The position numbers and the translations under genes are program-made. From positions 144,855,941 through 144,919,940 of the forward strand of contig OY720636.1 in NCBI GenBank assembly GCA_963169105.1: a DNA stretch of 64,000 bases, read 5' to 3'. This DNA comes from Ceriagrion tenellum (lineage: Eukaryota; Arthropoda; Insecta; Odonata; Coenagrionidae). Below the pieces are notes generated by a model. The model saw only the letters and a program-made list of their open reading frames with translations, searched no databases and was not told where the DNA came from. Of the stretch, positions 1 through 10,845 are shown one piece after another (the first letter of the stretch is position 1; each line of letters starts with the position of its first letter).

Positions 1-105
1 CGCATATGTTTTGTGTTCGTGCTCTCCACGAAAAATCAGAAGTTAAGGTAATTTCAAGGTTTTTGACTTTTTGTGAGGACATTTAGTTGTGCCATGTCTA
101 CTCTG
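1..105 (-). mobile_element. Fragment of jockey/CR1-like non-LTR retrotransposon (family A), RT C-terminal region
   Basis: Read on the minus strand this matches the copy at about 61340-61460: both share the stretch around 'atcagaagttaaggtaat' and continue in parallel. The minus strand encodes a decayed version of the segment written as VKGLGITLTSDIS in the copy at 17546, which lies just after the polymerase domain of jockey/CR1-like reverse transcriptases. It is cut by the window edge and fades at about position 105. No target duplication can be seen. Family assignment rests on internal comparison only. Confidence 0.6.
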
Positions 106-393
106 TGACACAGTGCCGACATGGTGTTGGTGTAATGAGTTTCATCAGAAGTGTACTGTGGTGCATTTAGTAAAATTTTGTTATATACTCCTGGCTCCAC
201 GAATGAACGTCCTTTAGGTCCGGTGATAGAACTTCTGAGTCCGCATCTTCACTAAGTTCCCTGTTGATGACCGTATCGTTTTATATCTAGCCCCATTTGT
301 CTTCCTTTCGATCCACCGAACTTTCTCCATTTCCCTTCTCACATACACCTCAAACGCTTGCAGCCTCTTATAACTATTTTATATCCTATACAG

Positions 394-396
<3 letters not shown>
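106..396. other. Unassigned sequence
   Basis: No reading frame, repeat or recognisable element was found here. The right part grades into the AT-rich flank of the TA microsatellite. Confidence 0.4.

Positions 397-472
<76 letters not shown>
397..472. repeat. (TA)n microsatellite, 38 units
   Basis: Seventy-six bases of uninterrupted TA dinucleotide, followed by AT-rich sequence. A perfect run of this length is usually highly variable between individuals and can extrude as a cruciform. Confidence 0.98.
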
Positions 473-475
<3 letters not shown>

Positions 476-1000
476 TAATTATACTGTATATATAAATTAA
501 CGCTCAGCCCATGTAGGAAATGAGCTATTCTGGCCGTGCAACCATTACTTCATTCACTCAGACCGCTTAGCGGCGTAAACATATAAATGTTTCTTGCAGA
601 CATTATTCAATTAATACTGAAGCGCAGGAAAATATTTTTGCAAGTTGCCATGTGGCTTTCCTTCCACTGCTCGGCGAGACTCAAATACTTGCCGTAGTTA
701 CCAGAACTCTTGCAATAAGCAGTGAGACATGAGCTCGTGACTTGTTTCCTTTGCGAGGAAATGGAACCAAGTTCGTAAGCTCCGTCCTGCTTAGGATTAC
801 GGGAGTGGCGATATTTGAATCAGTGGTTCGGCGTTCGTAGTGAAAGGCCACTTGCCCCTTACTTTGATGTACATGTTGACCTTTCGGTGTTTGTGTCTCT
901 GAAACTGAGTCGGAAGTTCAATCTTGATTAGCAAAGTTTTGATTCCCGCCTACTTGTTCGCAACTAGTGAGCCCTTGGCCCTTAGGGCGCAGCGGCGGGG
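473..1000. other. Unassigned sequence
   Basis: No supported gene or repeat was seen in this stretch. Confidence 0.4.
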
Positions 1001-1076
1001 AGGACCTCTGGCGGTTTACCGGGTGGATGGGGTGAGGAAACTGGGGGAGGGAAGGAAGGAGGAGGGGGGAGGGGCA
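1001..1076 (+). other. G-rich tract with G-quadruplex potential
   Basis: A strongly purine-biased stretch. From about 1043 to 1074 it holds runs of five, three, six and four G separated by 1, 12 and 1 bases. This satisfies the usual loose G-quadruplex pattern, although the middle loop is long. No neighbouring gene gives it a context. Confidence 0.55.
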
Positions 1077-3269
1077 ACTTCATCTGCCACGTAAGGCAAA
1101 GGGGAAGTGTGTGTTCGCGGCCCCGCCATATTGGCGCAGAATTTATTAATTCGCGTATAGTCTCGTAGGAAAAATATAACGCCGAGATCATTATTGTGCT
1201 TCGTATGTAATGCATCAGCGCTTTTAGAAATTAAATACACTTCCTCACCATAGGACTAACTTTATTGGAGTATTTGAAAGTTAACGAAAGTGGCAGTTTT
1301 CAGTATTCGAGTCGTAGTTTCTCATAAGGCTTTCTCGTTTAAAGGATTCATATGTATGGGCTAAAATCTTCGGCAAAGTGACTGCATTGCTATTTAATCA
1401 TATTCAAGCTATAATGAAAGGCTTGCTACTTTTACAAAAGTCCTTGCCACTGAACACCCTAGTTTTGCATGCATTGCTCAATATCGTGCATTATGGGCTT
1501 TTAGGAATTGTTTGAGTTTTGTTCCACTGAGAAAGAATCTATTTTAATTAAATAAAGCTCATTTATTCTAAATTTGTTATATTTTCCATATCATTAGTGT
1601 TTTAATTTGTCTGTCTGTCATTAATCTGTTTGAGTGTACGGTTTTGTTTTGCTTAAGCGATCGATGGAACAGAAACTTGATGATTTAAATCTAATTATCA
1701 TTCTAATATTGACCTAGATTCACTGAAATTCTTCCTTCTCGAGTTTCACCCCAAAATTACTATTCATGATCTTGTACCCAAAAAATCGCCTGCGGTGCAC
1801 TCTCCTGGGACGAAAAATGTTTCTGTTCTTCCCCGGGAGGCATAGAGATGCAGTGCGACGAAACGGAAGTGATGCAGAAAGCGTTTTCCAATGAAATGAA
1901 TGGCGGCAAATCTCAAATGTCGTTACGTTAGCATTCCGCGCTACAAATGCTTAGGGGATGCGATTTTATTCCGCAATCCCATTGGTGACCTCCTTTGAAA
2001 GCGTTATATAGCTCTATCGTATCCTTATTGTTATTCAAAATATTCATACCGAGCTGCGCGTCCGATAGAGCTGTTGGAAAAAATGATCTCCTTAACTTCT
2101 TACAGCTTTGAGATACCATCTTTCCCATCAAATGGAAGATAGGAATGACTGTCTTTATTTATGGAGAAGAAATATTCTGTATATTTTCTTCTTGGTGTGT
2201 TTTTGGTGAAAATGCTGCAATTTTTTCTTGAAAGATATAAAATGTCTGCAATTTCAGGAGTTTTAATTACATTGATTAAAACCTTTTTGTGAATACTGTA
2301 GAAAATCCAAGTAGACGAGTAAAATATTTTATGGCTGATGTGCTGGGATCCCTTTAAATTTAGTTTCATGGTAAAGTAATGCTTAAAGAATGCATCGAGG
2401 CTTATTTGTTCACTTGGCCAAATGAGCAAATCGTCGCTATTAGCTACACAGTTGAATTATTGGCAATGGATATTGAATGTTTGTTGAATTATTTGAAATA
2501 AGAGCAATTTGATAAAAACCATGCAAGAAGGAATTTTATGTGCCGTCGTTATTACTTGCATTGGGATAAACCCTGCTGCAGAGACAAAGTGGATCCCCAA
2601 TAATTGCAAATATTTGAAATTACGGAGTTACCGAGGCATAAAATGGTAGAATTAACGCCTTTATCGGCTAGGAATTATGTTCGTAATATTTTTCCGTCCT
2701 TTTGCAATTATAAAAAGATTAAATGTATTGAAGTACAAATAACTTGAGAGAAAGAACTTGTGTGTGCAGCAAAATGCAGCAGCCTTTCGGCTGTGCCGCC
2801 TACACTATAGGCCATCAATGAATGCCGGTGTATGGCTCATGCATAGATAGATAGATTGACCCTTGAGTACTTTCTCTACTCTATTAAAAGTAAATCAATT
2901 TATCACCACCGTAATTTTTTCAGTATTACTGTACTAACTTCGGTTGTGAATGCGTTTTCAGAGTACGGTGTGGATAAAAAGGTTTGGTGTTAAAACCTTT
3001 CATGTATATATTTCGTTTAAAACTGAGTTTTTCAGCAATTTAGAGCATATATTTTGCGTCATTAATGTAATGTAACGAAACATTTTAAATTGTGATGCAA
3101 CTTTTAAAATAATTTGAACATGGTCTCCATAGTGACTTGGGAAACATCTCGCTTTAAATACTCTAGGAATTTTGAGTAAAAATATGTACGTTTGGAATCG
3201 GTAGCCCCAACGCCAGCGGTGACTTTGCAACTGGCAAACGGCAAGACTAGGGCGCTCTCTGCTTTGGTG
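1077..3269. other. Unassigned AT-rich sequence
   Basis: The open frames here are short and show no recognisable protein family, consistent with chance. No inverted or tandem repeat of note was seen. Confidence 0.4.
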
Positions 3270-3312
3270 ATGTGGTGGGTGGCAGGGGGGTGGGTTGGAA
3301 TAGGAGGGGGAT
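3270..3312 (+). other. G-rich tract with G-quadruplex potential
   Basis: Contains G runs of three, six, three and five separated by short loops and one 11-base loop. It is followed by about 220 bases (3313-3535) that are richer in CpG than the surroundings and include a CACGTG E-box at about 3480. No transcript structure could be inferred. Confidence 0.45.
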
Positions 3313-3535
3313 GAACGCAATCAGTGCAAATAGGACGCCCCCTTCTCCTTTCCCTCTTCTATTCCTCTCCCTGTTCGGCGCCTAGGTTTCGGAAGAAGTA
3401 CGCCGGTGCGAGATTAATGGAAAATTCCGAATTTTCATCGAACTTGCTCTTGCGCCGGCAATTCAAATCTCGAATACTTCACGTGACGGCGAAAACTTCG
3501 GCGACATTCACCTGGCGAGGGTGAAGAAAGATGAC

Positions 3536-4689
3536 GCTAAGGTTCTTTACCCTTATGGAGGACGTCGATAGTAGTCGTGAACGATCGAAACTTTGGCCAT
3601 TGCCAGACTGTTTGCTTCTGACCAAGAAATTGAAACCACCAGTATTAGTTAAGACCTACCTGGATTGCATAATCAGCAATTTTTGCATGGGTCAGAATGT
3701 TGTATATCAAAACATTTTTTCTGGTTTTGTTTTTCTACTCAAAAGCTATAATGATCGTATGCAGTATCTATGATAATATCCGCATGGGAATTTCATTTTG
3801 CTTTAAAATATTAACATAACTGCTTGGATAGTTATAGTCCCGTGTGAATTTTGGTGCAAACGTTAATTACTTTAAAACGCAAAAGTTTCTGTGTCCGTCT
3901 GTCCACAAACCATCTGAAGTAAATTCACATAATGATGTCATTTCATTGGCTGGCAGTAGTTTTCCTTGTGCATGTTAAAATTCGGGTTACTTGACAAACC
4001 ACGTCGAGACGAATCCCAAACAAAAGAAAATAAAGGATTTTTAGAAAAAATTTCCATGAGATTTTCCTTAACTGTTCGACTTCATGAAATAAGAAAATCG
4101 TTCGCGAAATTGCCTGTAATCACGCATTTTTGGCAAATGGTCTCCTTGCCAATCGATGATATTGTTGAAGCCGAGTCTCATGTGGATATAAGTGAGGGAA
4201 ATGAGGCCGATAACGATGCCATTAACGAATTAATTGGGAATGTTAAGTTGCTGCTATCAGGCAGCATTTATGATAGAAGTACGCTTTTAAGATGCAGAAA
4301 TAGAATTTAATTGGGTGAAAAATTATGAAACTCGCAGTTAAAAGGTGGTTTTTCGTTAGGTAAGATTATACTGTATAGAATTACTGACGACTCTGGATTG
4401 TATATACGTTGGTGTTATAAACTTGTTTTTTTTAGGAAATGAAGATTCTATCTTGATATTATAAATCATTCATAGGAAATACATGTCTACAGGTTTTCGA
4501 CATTCCTATGAGTCATTTAAAATTTGTTTTGCAGAAGTAGGTCCGAACAGTAAAAATGAGATGTTATCATAACGCTTTATACTCGAAGGAAATTTATGTT
4601 TTTCATTACAAAAATATTACTGTCAAGGAGGCACAAATTATGAAACACATTTTGCTACATAAAACACTTCACAATCACTGATCATTCAA
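3536..4689. other. Unassigned AT-rich sequence with one unrecognised 114-codon frame
   Basis: A plus-strand frame at 3966-4310 has a plausible amino-acid mix with an acidic middle section (EAESHVDISEGNEADND). It matches no family I know and has no splice or promoter context. It could be a decayed transposon fragment or chance. Nothing else stands out. Confidence 0.3.
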
Positions 4690-5322
4690 TCCTAAGATTG
4701 ACTGACTGTAACCCTCCACCCTTCCCTCTCTAATAATGCTAGTTCCTTTACCTCCTGGTATCTCTTCCTATGTACTCTTCTCTATATTTGGTCCTTTAAC
4801 TCATTCCTGGGTCTTTCTCTGAGGACTTTTTCCTCCATTTTACCTTCAATTATGTTCTTCACAAATCAACTGTGACTCAGGGTGTGTCCAATCCATCTTC
4901 TTCTTTTTTCTATGGTGTTCCATATGGTCCTTTTCTCTTCAAATCTTCTCTACACTTCATCATTTCTTATCTTTTGCTTCCATTTTATCTTGAGTATCCT
5001 CCTCAAGCACTAGGTTTCGAAGGCTTCGAGTCTTTTCTAGACATCCTTTCCAACAGTCCATACTTCCGATCCATAGAGTGCCACGTTCCACACGAAAGTT
5101 TTCACATACTGTTTACTGGTTTGTAATTCTATCTTCTTTGATCACAGCAGTTGTCTTTTTCCCATGAACGCCTTCTTAGCTTGGGCTATTCTCCGCTTGA
5201 CGTCCGTTGTACTTCTTTCACCCAACGTGATGATACTTCCGAGATTGAAGGGATCCACTTGCTCTAATTTCTCTCCTCTTATGGTGACTTCTTCATTTGG
5301 ATTATTTCTTCCGCATACTAGG

Positions 5323-5333
5323 ATTTTAGTGTT
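5323..5333. repeat. Target-site duplication, copy 1 (nested B in C)
   Basis: ATTTTAGTGTT, identical to 5765-5775. On the minus strand it lies directly after the GTATGT tail of element B. Confidence 0.9.
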
Positions 5334-5764
5334 ACATACATACACACACACATACCCATCACGCCGTTCCCTTTCGTGGTAGGCACAGTCAAAATGTTTC
5401 ACTTATCAATACATAATTGTACAACTTACTCTGCTTCAATAATTTCCTCCATACTGACCTATCCTTGCAAACCTCTTTTGCCTCCTTTACCCCCATACAC
5501 TGTTACATAAACGCCCTCCTGTATTTAAGACTCCTAATATTCCTCCTCCTAAGAATTTCCTCAACCACATTCAACCACAACTTTCTCGGCCTACCTCTAC
5601 CTCTCACACCTTTCATACTACTCTCATATATCTGTTTCGTTATTCGACTCTCATCCATTCTCTCAACATGGCCAAACCAACGAAGCACACTCCTTTCATA
5701 CGTGTCCTTTACTGGAGCATTTAACCCACATTCATTCATGACCCACTCATTCCTGACCGTATCC
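5334..5764 (-). mobile_element. 5'-truncated copy of RTE-like element B nested in element C
   Basis: The minus strand carries the C-terminal part of element B: DTVRNEWVMNECG, then VLRWFGHVERMDESR, then GRGRPRKLW. It runs on to the family's 3' tail, a GGGTATGTATGT-like short repeat. The same C-terminus and tail occur in the longer copy at 57161-59652. The insert is flanked by the 11-bp direct repeat ATTTTAGTGTT at 5323-5333 and 5765-5775. Extreme 5' truncation, a repetitive 3' tail and the target duplication are the hallmarks of target-primed reverse transcription. Confidence 0.9.
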
Positions 5765-5775
5765 ATTTTAGTGTT
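5765..5775. repeat. Target-site duplication, copy 2 (nested B in C)
   Basis: ATTTTAGTGTT, identical to 5323-5333. On the minus strand it lies immediately before the truncated 5' end of element B. Confidence 0.9.
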
Positions 5776-6050
5776 CGTCTTATTTATTTTTATGTTGTAT
5801 TCCTGGATAATTTGATCCTTTGCACTGAGTGACCTTTGAAGGTCAGCGCGTTGTCTTGCTATGACTGCGACATCGTGTGCTGAGCGGAGCAAGTATATTC
5901 CTTCTCCGTTAAACTTAATTCCGTTGAGTCCATTTTCTCGTGCTTCTCTTATGGCCTCCTGCAAGTACATGTTGAGCCGTTCTGATGAGATGTTCCATCC
6001 TTGTCTCTCATCCCTTGTTAATTTTAGCTTCTATTTGTCTTACGTCTCTC

Positions 6051-7619
6051 TTTCACATTGTGATGACCTGCCTCCTATGCCGTTGGTAGATAGTTCTTCT
6101 GTCGTTGTAATGCATTCCCATCTTTTCTTAGAAGACCCTTTTTTTTTGGAAGGCTTTCTCCTGTCCAGGAATGCCACATACAGTGTTTTTTTCAAACATA
6201 CTATTTTGCTTTCTTCCATTACTCTCGGGCATTTTCATGCGTCTATTAGGAAATATTATGATCTTTATAAATATTAAATCAAATTCACTCATTAATGACG
6301 GGGGTTAACTCTATTCGAATTTTAACCAACCAAATACTGAATGTGGTTTTTTTGTGGTTCGAATTCTTTCGTTTGCGTCTTTATAGACCTTTGAATTGAT
6401 CTTAAAAGCTACTGTTTGTATAAAAATGCCCACTTACTTTGCGCCATAATGAATTTTACTTTAACTTTTTTTACTTTAAAATGCACATGGTCTGATGAAG
6501 ACAATGCAATTTTTCTGCAATAATTAAACTGGATAGTGATATAAGAAGTCTGAAAACAGGTTTTAAAAGTGTATGGAGCCCAAGTGTGTAAGTGTTTCCT
6601 CATAGCGATCTGCATAGTAATAGTTATCTATGTTTTATCTGAATGAATTAATTACTTCAAGTAAGTAAAAATATGTCTGACAGCGGTTAGCACCTTGTGT
6701 AACCTATTTTCTCTCCAATTTTCTCGTTTTTTCTCGGTTTTGTTCAAATTTCCTGGCAAATAAGTAAAGCTCAAGGGAAGTGAAGGAAATTTCCGAACCG
6801 AAATTCCACCCTTGGCTTTTAAAAGAATTGTGGTAGTTCAGTTTTGCAGTTCCAATGATTTATTTCTCTAAAGAAATTATGTTCAAATTGGAAAAAACCT
6901 CGATCATATGGTCTCGTTACTATGGCTAATGTTTCTTGAGTTCTATTTGTAGGGTAACTATCTCTTCAGAATCTGATGTTTGTTGCAGCTACATTTAGCG
7001 ACTTCATTGAATAATAGAAATTTAGGCAGGACCCGATGGCGATCCGTCTTGTGTGCCATTCGTCTGGTGTGAAATGTCTGAGTCTTAACGGCGCCATTTT
7101 TGCGCAGGGGCATTGGAAGTCGTGAGACAAGGGAGTTGAGTGCTCGCAAGGCGAGGGGTTGGCCCAGCGGGTGAAAAGTACTCTCTCAAACCGTCCCTTC
7201 TTCCCTCCGGAGTCGGGAATGCTTTTTGCTCGCTGCTCGATATTTCACAATTATTTTACCTCCATTGTGACTCTGCGGCTGTCGTGAGTTCTTGCATTTT
7301 ATTCGTGCATTTGTTTGAGTGCACGTAATTCTCGGGGAGTCTTGGCCGAGGTAGACGTGTCATGGGGGCTTCTTGGCAAATCCACATTTCAAAATTAATT
7401 TCTTTACACGCTCTGGAAAGCTTTTTCTTCCAAGGGCCTGGTGAAAATGTTTTCAAAGTGCATCCATTTTCGTTGAGGGACGTCAATTTCATTTCACGAT
7501 GAAAATTTCTCGACGCGGTTCGTTATGGGTCGACCTAGTTGATGATGGGTGGCTGCCGACGTATGCTCGCGGACCCGCTCTTCGGAATAGATTTAACTAA
7601 TCGCTGATCGAAACGGTCC
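6051..7619. other. Unassigned sequence
   Basis: No gene or repeat could be supported. The open frames are short and unrecognised. Confidence 0.4.
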
Positions 7620-8085
7620 ATCTACGTCTACATCTACATAATGCCCCGCATACTTACTTACTTTACTTTCTTACCCGCACGGAATACTTATCTAAATCTA
7701 CATAATACCCCGCGAGCCGCCGCATGGGCGTGTGGCAGGGGATGGTATGTCACCAGCCATGTAAAGATATAAAATTTTTGGAGGTGAAATGGTGACATGT
7801 ACTATGGGAGACTATAGCAGTGTATTCAAAGGAGCTCTGTTTTTATTGTGGTCGCTTATTGTGGGTGGAAAGAACGAGTTCTTGTACCTATCTGTTCGGC
7901 AGAGTATCTCTCTTATTTTGTCGCTTCTGTCGAACCTAGAAATGTAGTGAGGCGTGATCTGATAATATTCTTTGTGTCGCTCTTAAACACACCACTTCTG
8001 AATATCACAAGCAGCCTGATCCTAGCGTGCAGCCTCCGAGTCTCTAGGGGCTCTCACCTTAATCCCTCTAACAGTTTTGTACTGA
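7620..8085 (-). mobile_element. 3' end of jockey/CR1-like element A with (GTAGAT)n tail
   Basis: On the minus strand this holds the decayed C-terminal coding end of family A, its 3' untranslated region, and the family's terminal box (GGTGGCTTGCGGGGTATTAT-like) followed by GTAGATGTAGAT-type repeats. The tail box appears twice, at about 7622-7652 and 7692-7735. That suggests a second truncated insertion or slippage at the tail. It aligns along its length with the copies at 17546, 30610 and 60750. No intact frame remains. Confidence 0.8.
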
Positions 8086-9340
8086 TGACACTTGATTGAC
8101 CACTTAAAGCGACTATCTATGCGTCAGTAGTCGCTTAAACGCAAATTTGCTATATTTCTGGCAGATTTATACTGCCCCAACTCTCTCAGTAAGAGTTGAT
8201 TGTTAGAGAAATTGTTGGACTGGCATCTCTTCGTAGTCTGTTTTATTTCAGTTTCCGGCAATTTTTGATTCCGAAATCGTTGGGAATGCTCATTTGTAGT
8301 CATTCCGTCTTGGGAAGACGTTTTTATAGTAGGTTTGCTTGTCTGTATTGTCACCGATGGATCAATCTCAGGTCCCCTCTGCTATTATTTTATTTGTGGT
8401 ATTCCGAGGTCGATTTCGTGTTGACTGGTGAGGACGTGAATGTTCATGTATATTTCCCACATAATGGATTACCGAACAAAAATAGCATCGTAAGGGAAGA
8501 AAAACCATAATCATTTTCTGCGTCAAAGGTCGGCCAAATGGCTGAAGGTTAAGCTCGCCGAATACAGAGCCAATATGTTTTCCCGTATTCATCAAAACTT
8601 CGTCTGTCAGTCCCCGAGGGCGGCAATGTCTCCAAGAGCCAACTCTCTTATGGAGGTTGAAGTGGTCATCGTGGGCCATTTTGTGCACGCATTAAAATTT
8701 TTCAAACAGGTCGAAAATTTTTTTAAGAATTTGTTCTATTCAAGTATATCTATTTATGAGATGGAACTCAACATGAATTTAGCAATGGAAATGATATTAG
8801 AATTACATTTTGAATTTTTTGTCGTCATTAAAGCATGCTTGATTCTTCCACACGACCGATAATTGATAATTTGGCGCAAAATGCGAAGTTGAGGCAGAAA
8901 TCAATTATTTCTGTTTCATAATCTATGATACAGAAATCTTATGATTAATTGAAGTATGTTGTTTTCGAATATTGAACTCGGTGTGACACTTTGATATTAG
9001 TTATCAACAATTATTTTTATAAGAAATGTATTATTGCTTAGCGTTAAGAGGAAAATGTGTGCAAATGTAATCGAATTATTACGTTATATGTGTCATTTGG
9101 CTTAAGACTGCGAGTTACAATAGCGTTGAATTAACAAGAAACCAAATTGATATCACTATATTTCACTTCGTTATAAAAGTTGCTGATGAGAACACCTTTG
9201 TAAACTTTTACGCAAATCTGGGCTTTGCTCCAACTGCCAATGTGAGTCATCGGTTATCCATTATTTCCTCCATCTAGTTTCTTTTCGCAGGAGCATCAGG
9301 TGTATGAACAGCCGATTTAATTTTTCGCAGTAATGAGTTT
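8086..9340. other. Unassigned sequence with an unrecognised minus-strand frame
   Basis: A minus-strand frame at 8368-8688 (106 codons) overlaps another at 8124-8354. Neither matches a family I recognise. Both could be a decayed element. The rest is AT-rich and featureless. Confidence 0.3.
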
Positions 9341-9341
9341 T

Positions 9342-9372
9342 AATTTCGATATCCTTCCTTGTTCAGGTAAGC
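9342..9372 (+). promoter_or_regulatory. Candidate recursive splice site (polypyrimidine-CAG|GTAAGC)
   Basis: A pyrimidine-rich tract (TATCCTTCCTTGTTCAG) is followed directly by GTAAGC, so a 3' splice site and a 5' splice site abut at 9366/9367 with no exon between. This is the arrangement described for zero-length exons in very long insect introns. By chance CAGGTRAG is expected about twice per strand in a window this size, so only the added polypyrimidine tract makes it suggestive. Confidence 0.3.
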
Positions 9373-10059
9373 CATTGCCTTTTTAAGTTATTAACTTTTG
9401 CTGCCTTATTTCATGACGTTTTTTGCATCATTTAACTCGTGCTGTATTTTTTCCATCCATCAGTAATGCTTTTACACAAACAGAGTATATTTGACCTAAA
9501 AAGTGGATGCCTGGGTTTTTCATCTCCGTAACTTTGAAACCTTCCTCGTAGTCTCAGGAATAGGTTAGCGAAGGAGCCTTATTCTTGTCCCTTGATTAAA
9601 CATTTTGGTGTTCTGATGCCCTGGATGTGTAATTTGTTTCGATAATAATGTTATTATTTCTATCCTACTTAAAGCCCAATGATTCTTTGAGAAATCAAGA
9701 GGGTAGAGGAAATTTTCACCCTTTAGGTACCTTATCTTCCACCTCTCTCATATATTGGTATAATCTCTTCCTCCATCATGAAGTTTGCACCAGTGATTTG
9801 AACGACTTATACTTGAACTTCTTGGCGGCTTGCATCTCGAGGAAGCCCTTCATGAGGGGCGTGTGGACAGCCAGATGGATTCAGCGCGGGCCGGAATGGT
9901 GAGGGGGGGGGGGTCATATGTGTCATGCACTTTAGGGCAACGTGTTGAAATAGCATTGGATCGGTTGGAAGCCAAATTAGATACATGTGGTTTCCTCCCC
10001 TTGTACAAACACAAATTACTAATCTAAAAAAGTTTCTTCAACCTTCTCAATGGGTCTGG
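9373..10059. other. Unassigned sequence
   Basis: Nothing was recognised apart from an 11-base G homopolymer at 9903-9913. Confidence 0.4.
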
Positions 10060-10369
10060 AACGTATTTGTCCGAGTACATCTTTGTGTGAAGCTTTGCAT
10101 ACGTGTTTTCTTGAGTGGTATCTTTTGTTAAAAACAAAATTTAAGTACCTTCAGTTGATTCATTTGAAAAAAAATTGCATGCCCTCGATTTAGCGATTTG
10201 ATAATTCATTGCTGTATTAAAGCGTAGCCCAATGGGACATGACATGTATTTTAGTGATAAATCGATTTCGCGTGTGAAGATTTTCTTCTAATTACATATT
10301 AATTCATAATTTATTGTTACAATGGTTGCTTCAAGGGGTCACCTTGTGTCCAATAGTCGAGAGAAACAT

Positions 10370-10377
10370 ATTTAAAC
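10370..10377. repeat. hAT target-site duplication, left
   Basis: ATTTAAAC, identical to 10610-10617. Confidence 0.9.
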
Positions 10378-10609
10378 TAAGGATGGACCGATACCAGAAA
10401 TTGCCGATACCGATGACATTTCTCTTCCCCCCGATACCGATACTTCTTCGTTCTAAGTATAATACAAACTCAATATTCCATTGGCCGAATTGGCGGTAAA
10501 AATCTGAAAATTGTAAAATTCTGAAAAACACCGACGTGACTGACGATACCGATTCTACCGATGCCATAAATATCGGCCGCTGCTTCATATCGGTATCGGT
10601 CCATGCCTA
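10378..10609. mobile_element. hAT-type MITE, 232 bp
   Basis: The ends form imperfect terminal inverted repeats: TAAGGATGGACCGATACC on the left and the reverse complement TAGGCATGGACCGATACC on the right. The element is flanked by a perfect 8-bp direct repeat, ATTTAAAC, at 10370-10377 and 10610-10617. An 8-bp duplication is characteristic of hAT transposases. There is no coding capacity, so mobility must have come from an autonomous relative. The interior is rich in CCGATACCGAT-like subterminal motifs. It interrupts repeat G. Confidence 0.9.
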
Positions 10610-10617
10610 ATTTAAAC
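10610..10617. repeat. hAT target-site duplication, right
   Basis: ATTTAAAC, identical to 10370-10377. Confidence 0.9.
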
Positions 10618-10845
10618 TCAATTTCGTGTAAAATTCGAATACCGTGCTTAAAAATAGAGCCGTAATGAAGGAAGAAATGGGAAATGTATGGTCAATGCAA
10701 TTTTCATTTGTGCCTGCGGCGTGATTTCCAACGCACACACTAATCATGTAGGTTAATGATGTCCCATAATTTATTTAAACTACTTTAAATATAATTAAAA
10801 TATGCACTTCATATGTGTAAACCACGATTACCGCTCCCTCCTCCC

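Larger units (their letters stand above)
4690..6050 (-). mobile_element. RTE-like non-LTR retrotransposon C, truncated and interrupted by element B
   Basis: The minus strand encodes the second half of a reverse transcriptase in broken frames. In order it shows RQGWNIS and NMYLQEAIREA (around the conserved glycine/loop region), HDVAVIA at the position of the catalytic (Y/F)ADD box, a thumb segment ending KINKT, then TKILVCGRNN, IRGEKLEQV and LGSIIT, and finally YGSEVWTVGK and a basic C-terminus. The catalytic box is altered: the usual ADD is read as HDV. The frame is interrupted at 5323-5775 by a nested B element. Removing the insert and one duplication copy restores the frame across the junction. 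In-frame stops exist downstream. It is non-functional, and its 5' half is missing. Confidence 0.8.
10060..10845 (+). repeat. Dispersed repeat G, copy 1, interrupted by a hAT MITE
   Basis: The segments 10060-10369 and 10618-10845 align in order with parts of 28560-29330. Shared landmarks include TTGTGTGAA at 10084, GGTTTTCTTCTAA-like sequence at 10280, TATAATGG-like sequence at 10318, and the TATGCACT...ATTACC block at 10801. No coding capacity was seen. The repeat class is unknown. The interruption at 10370-10617 is a separate insertion. Confidence 0.6.

Noticed and set aside
5164..6277. Plus-strand frames of 72-138 codons
   Set aside because: Antisense shadows of elements C and B.
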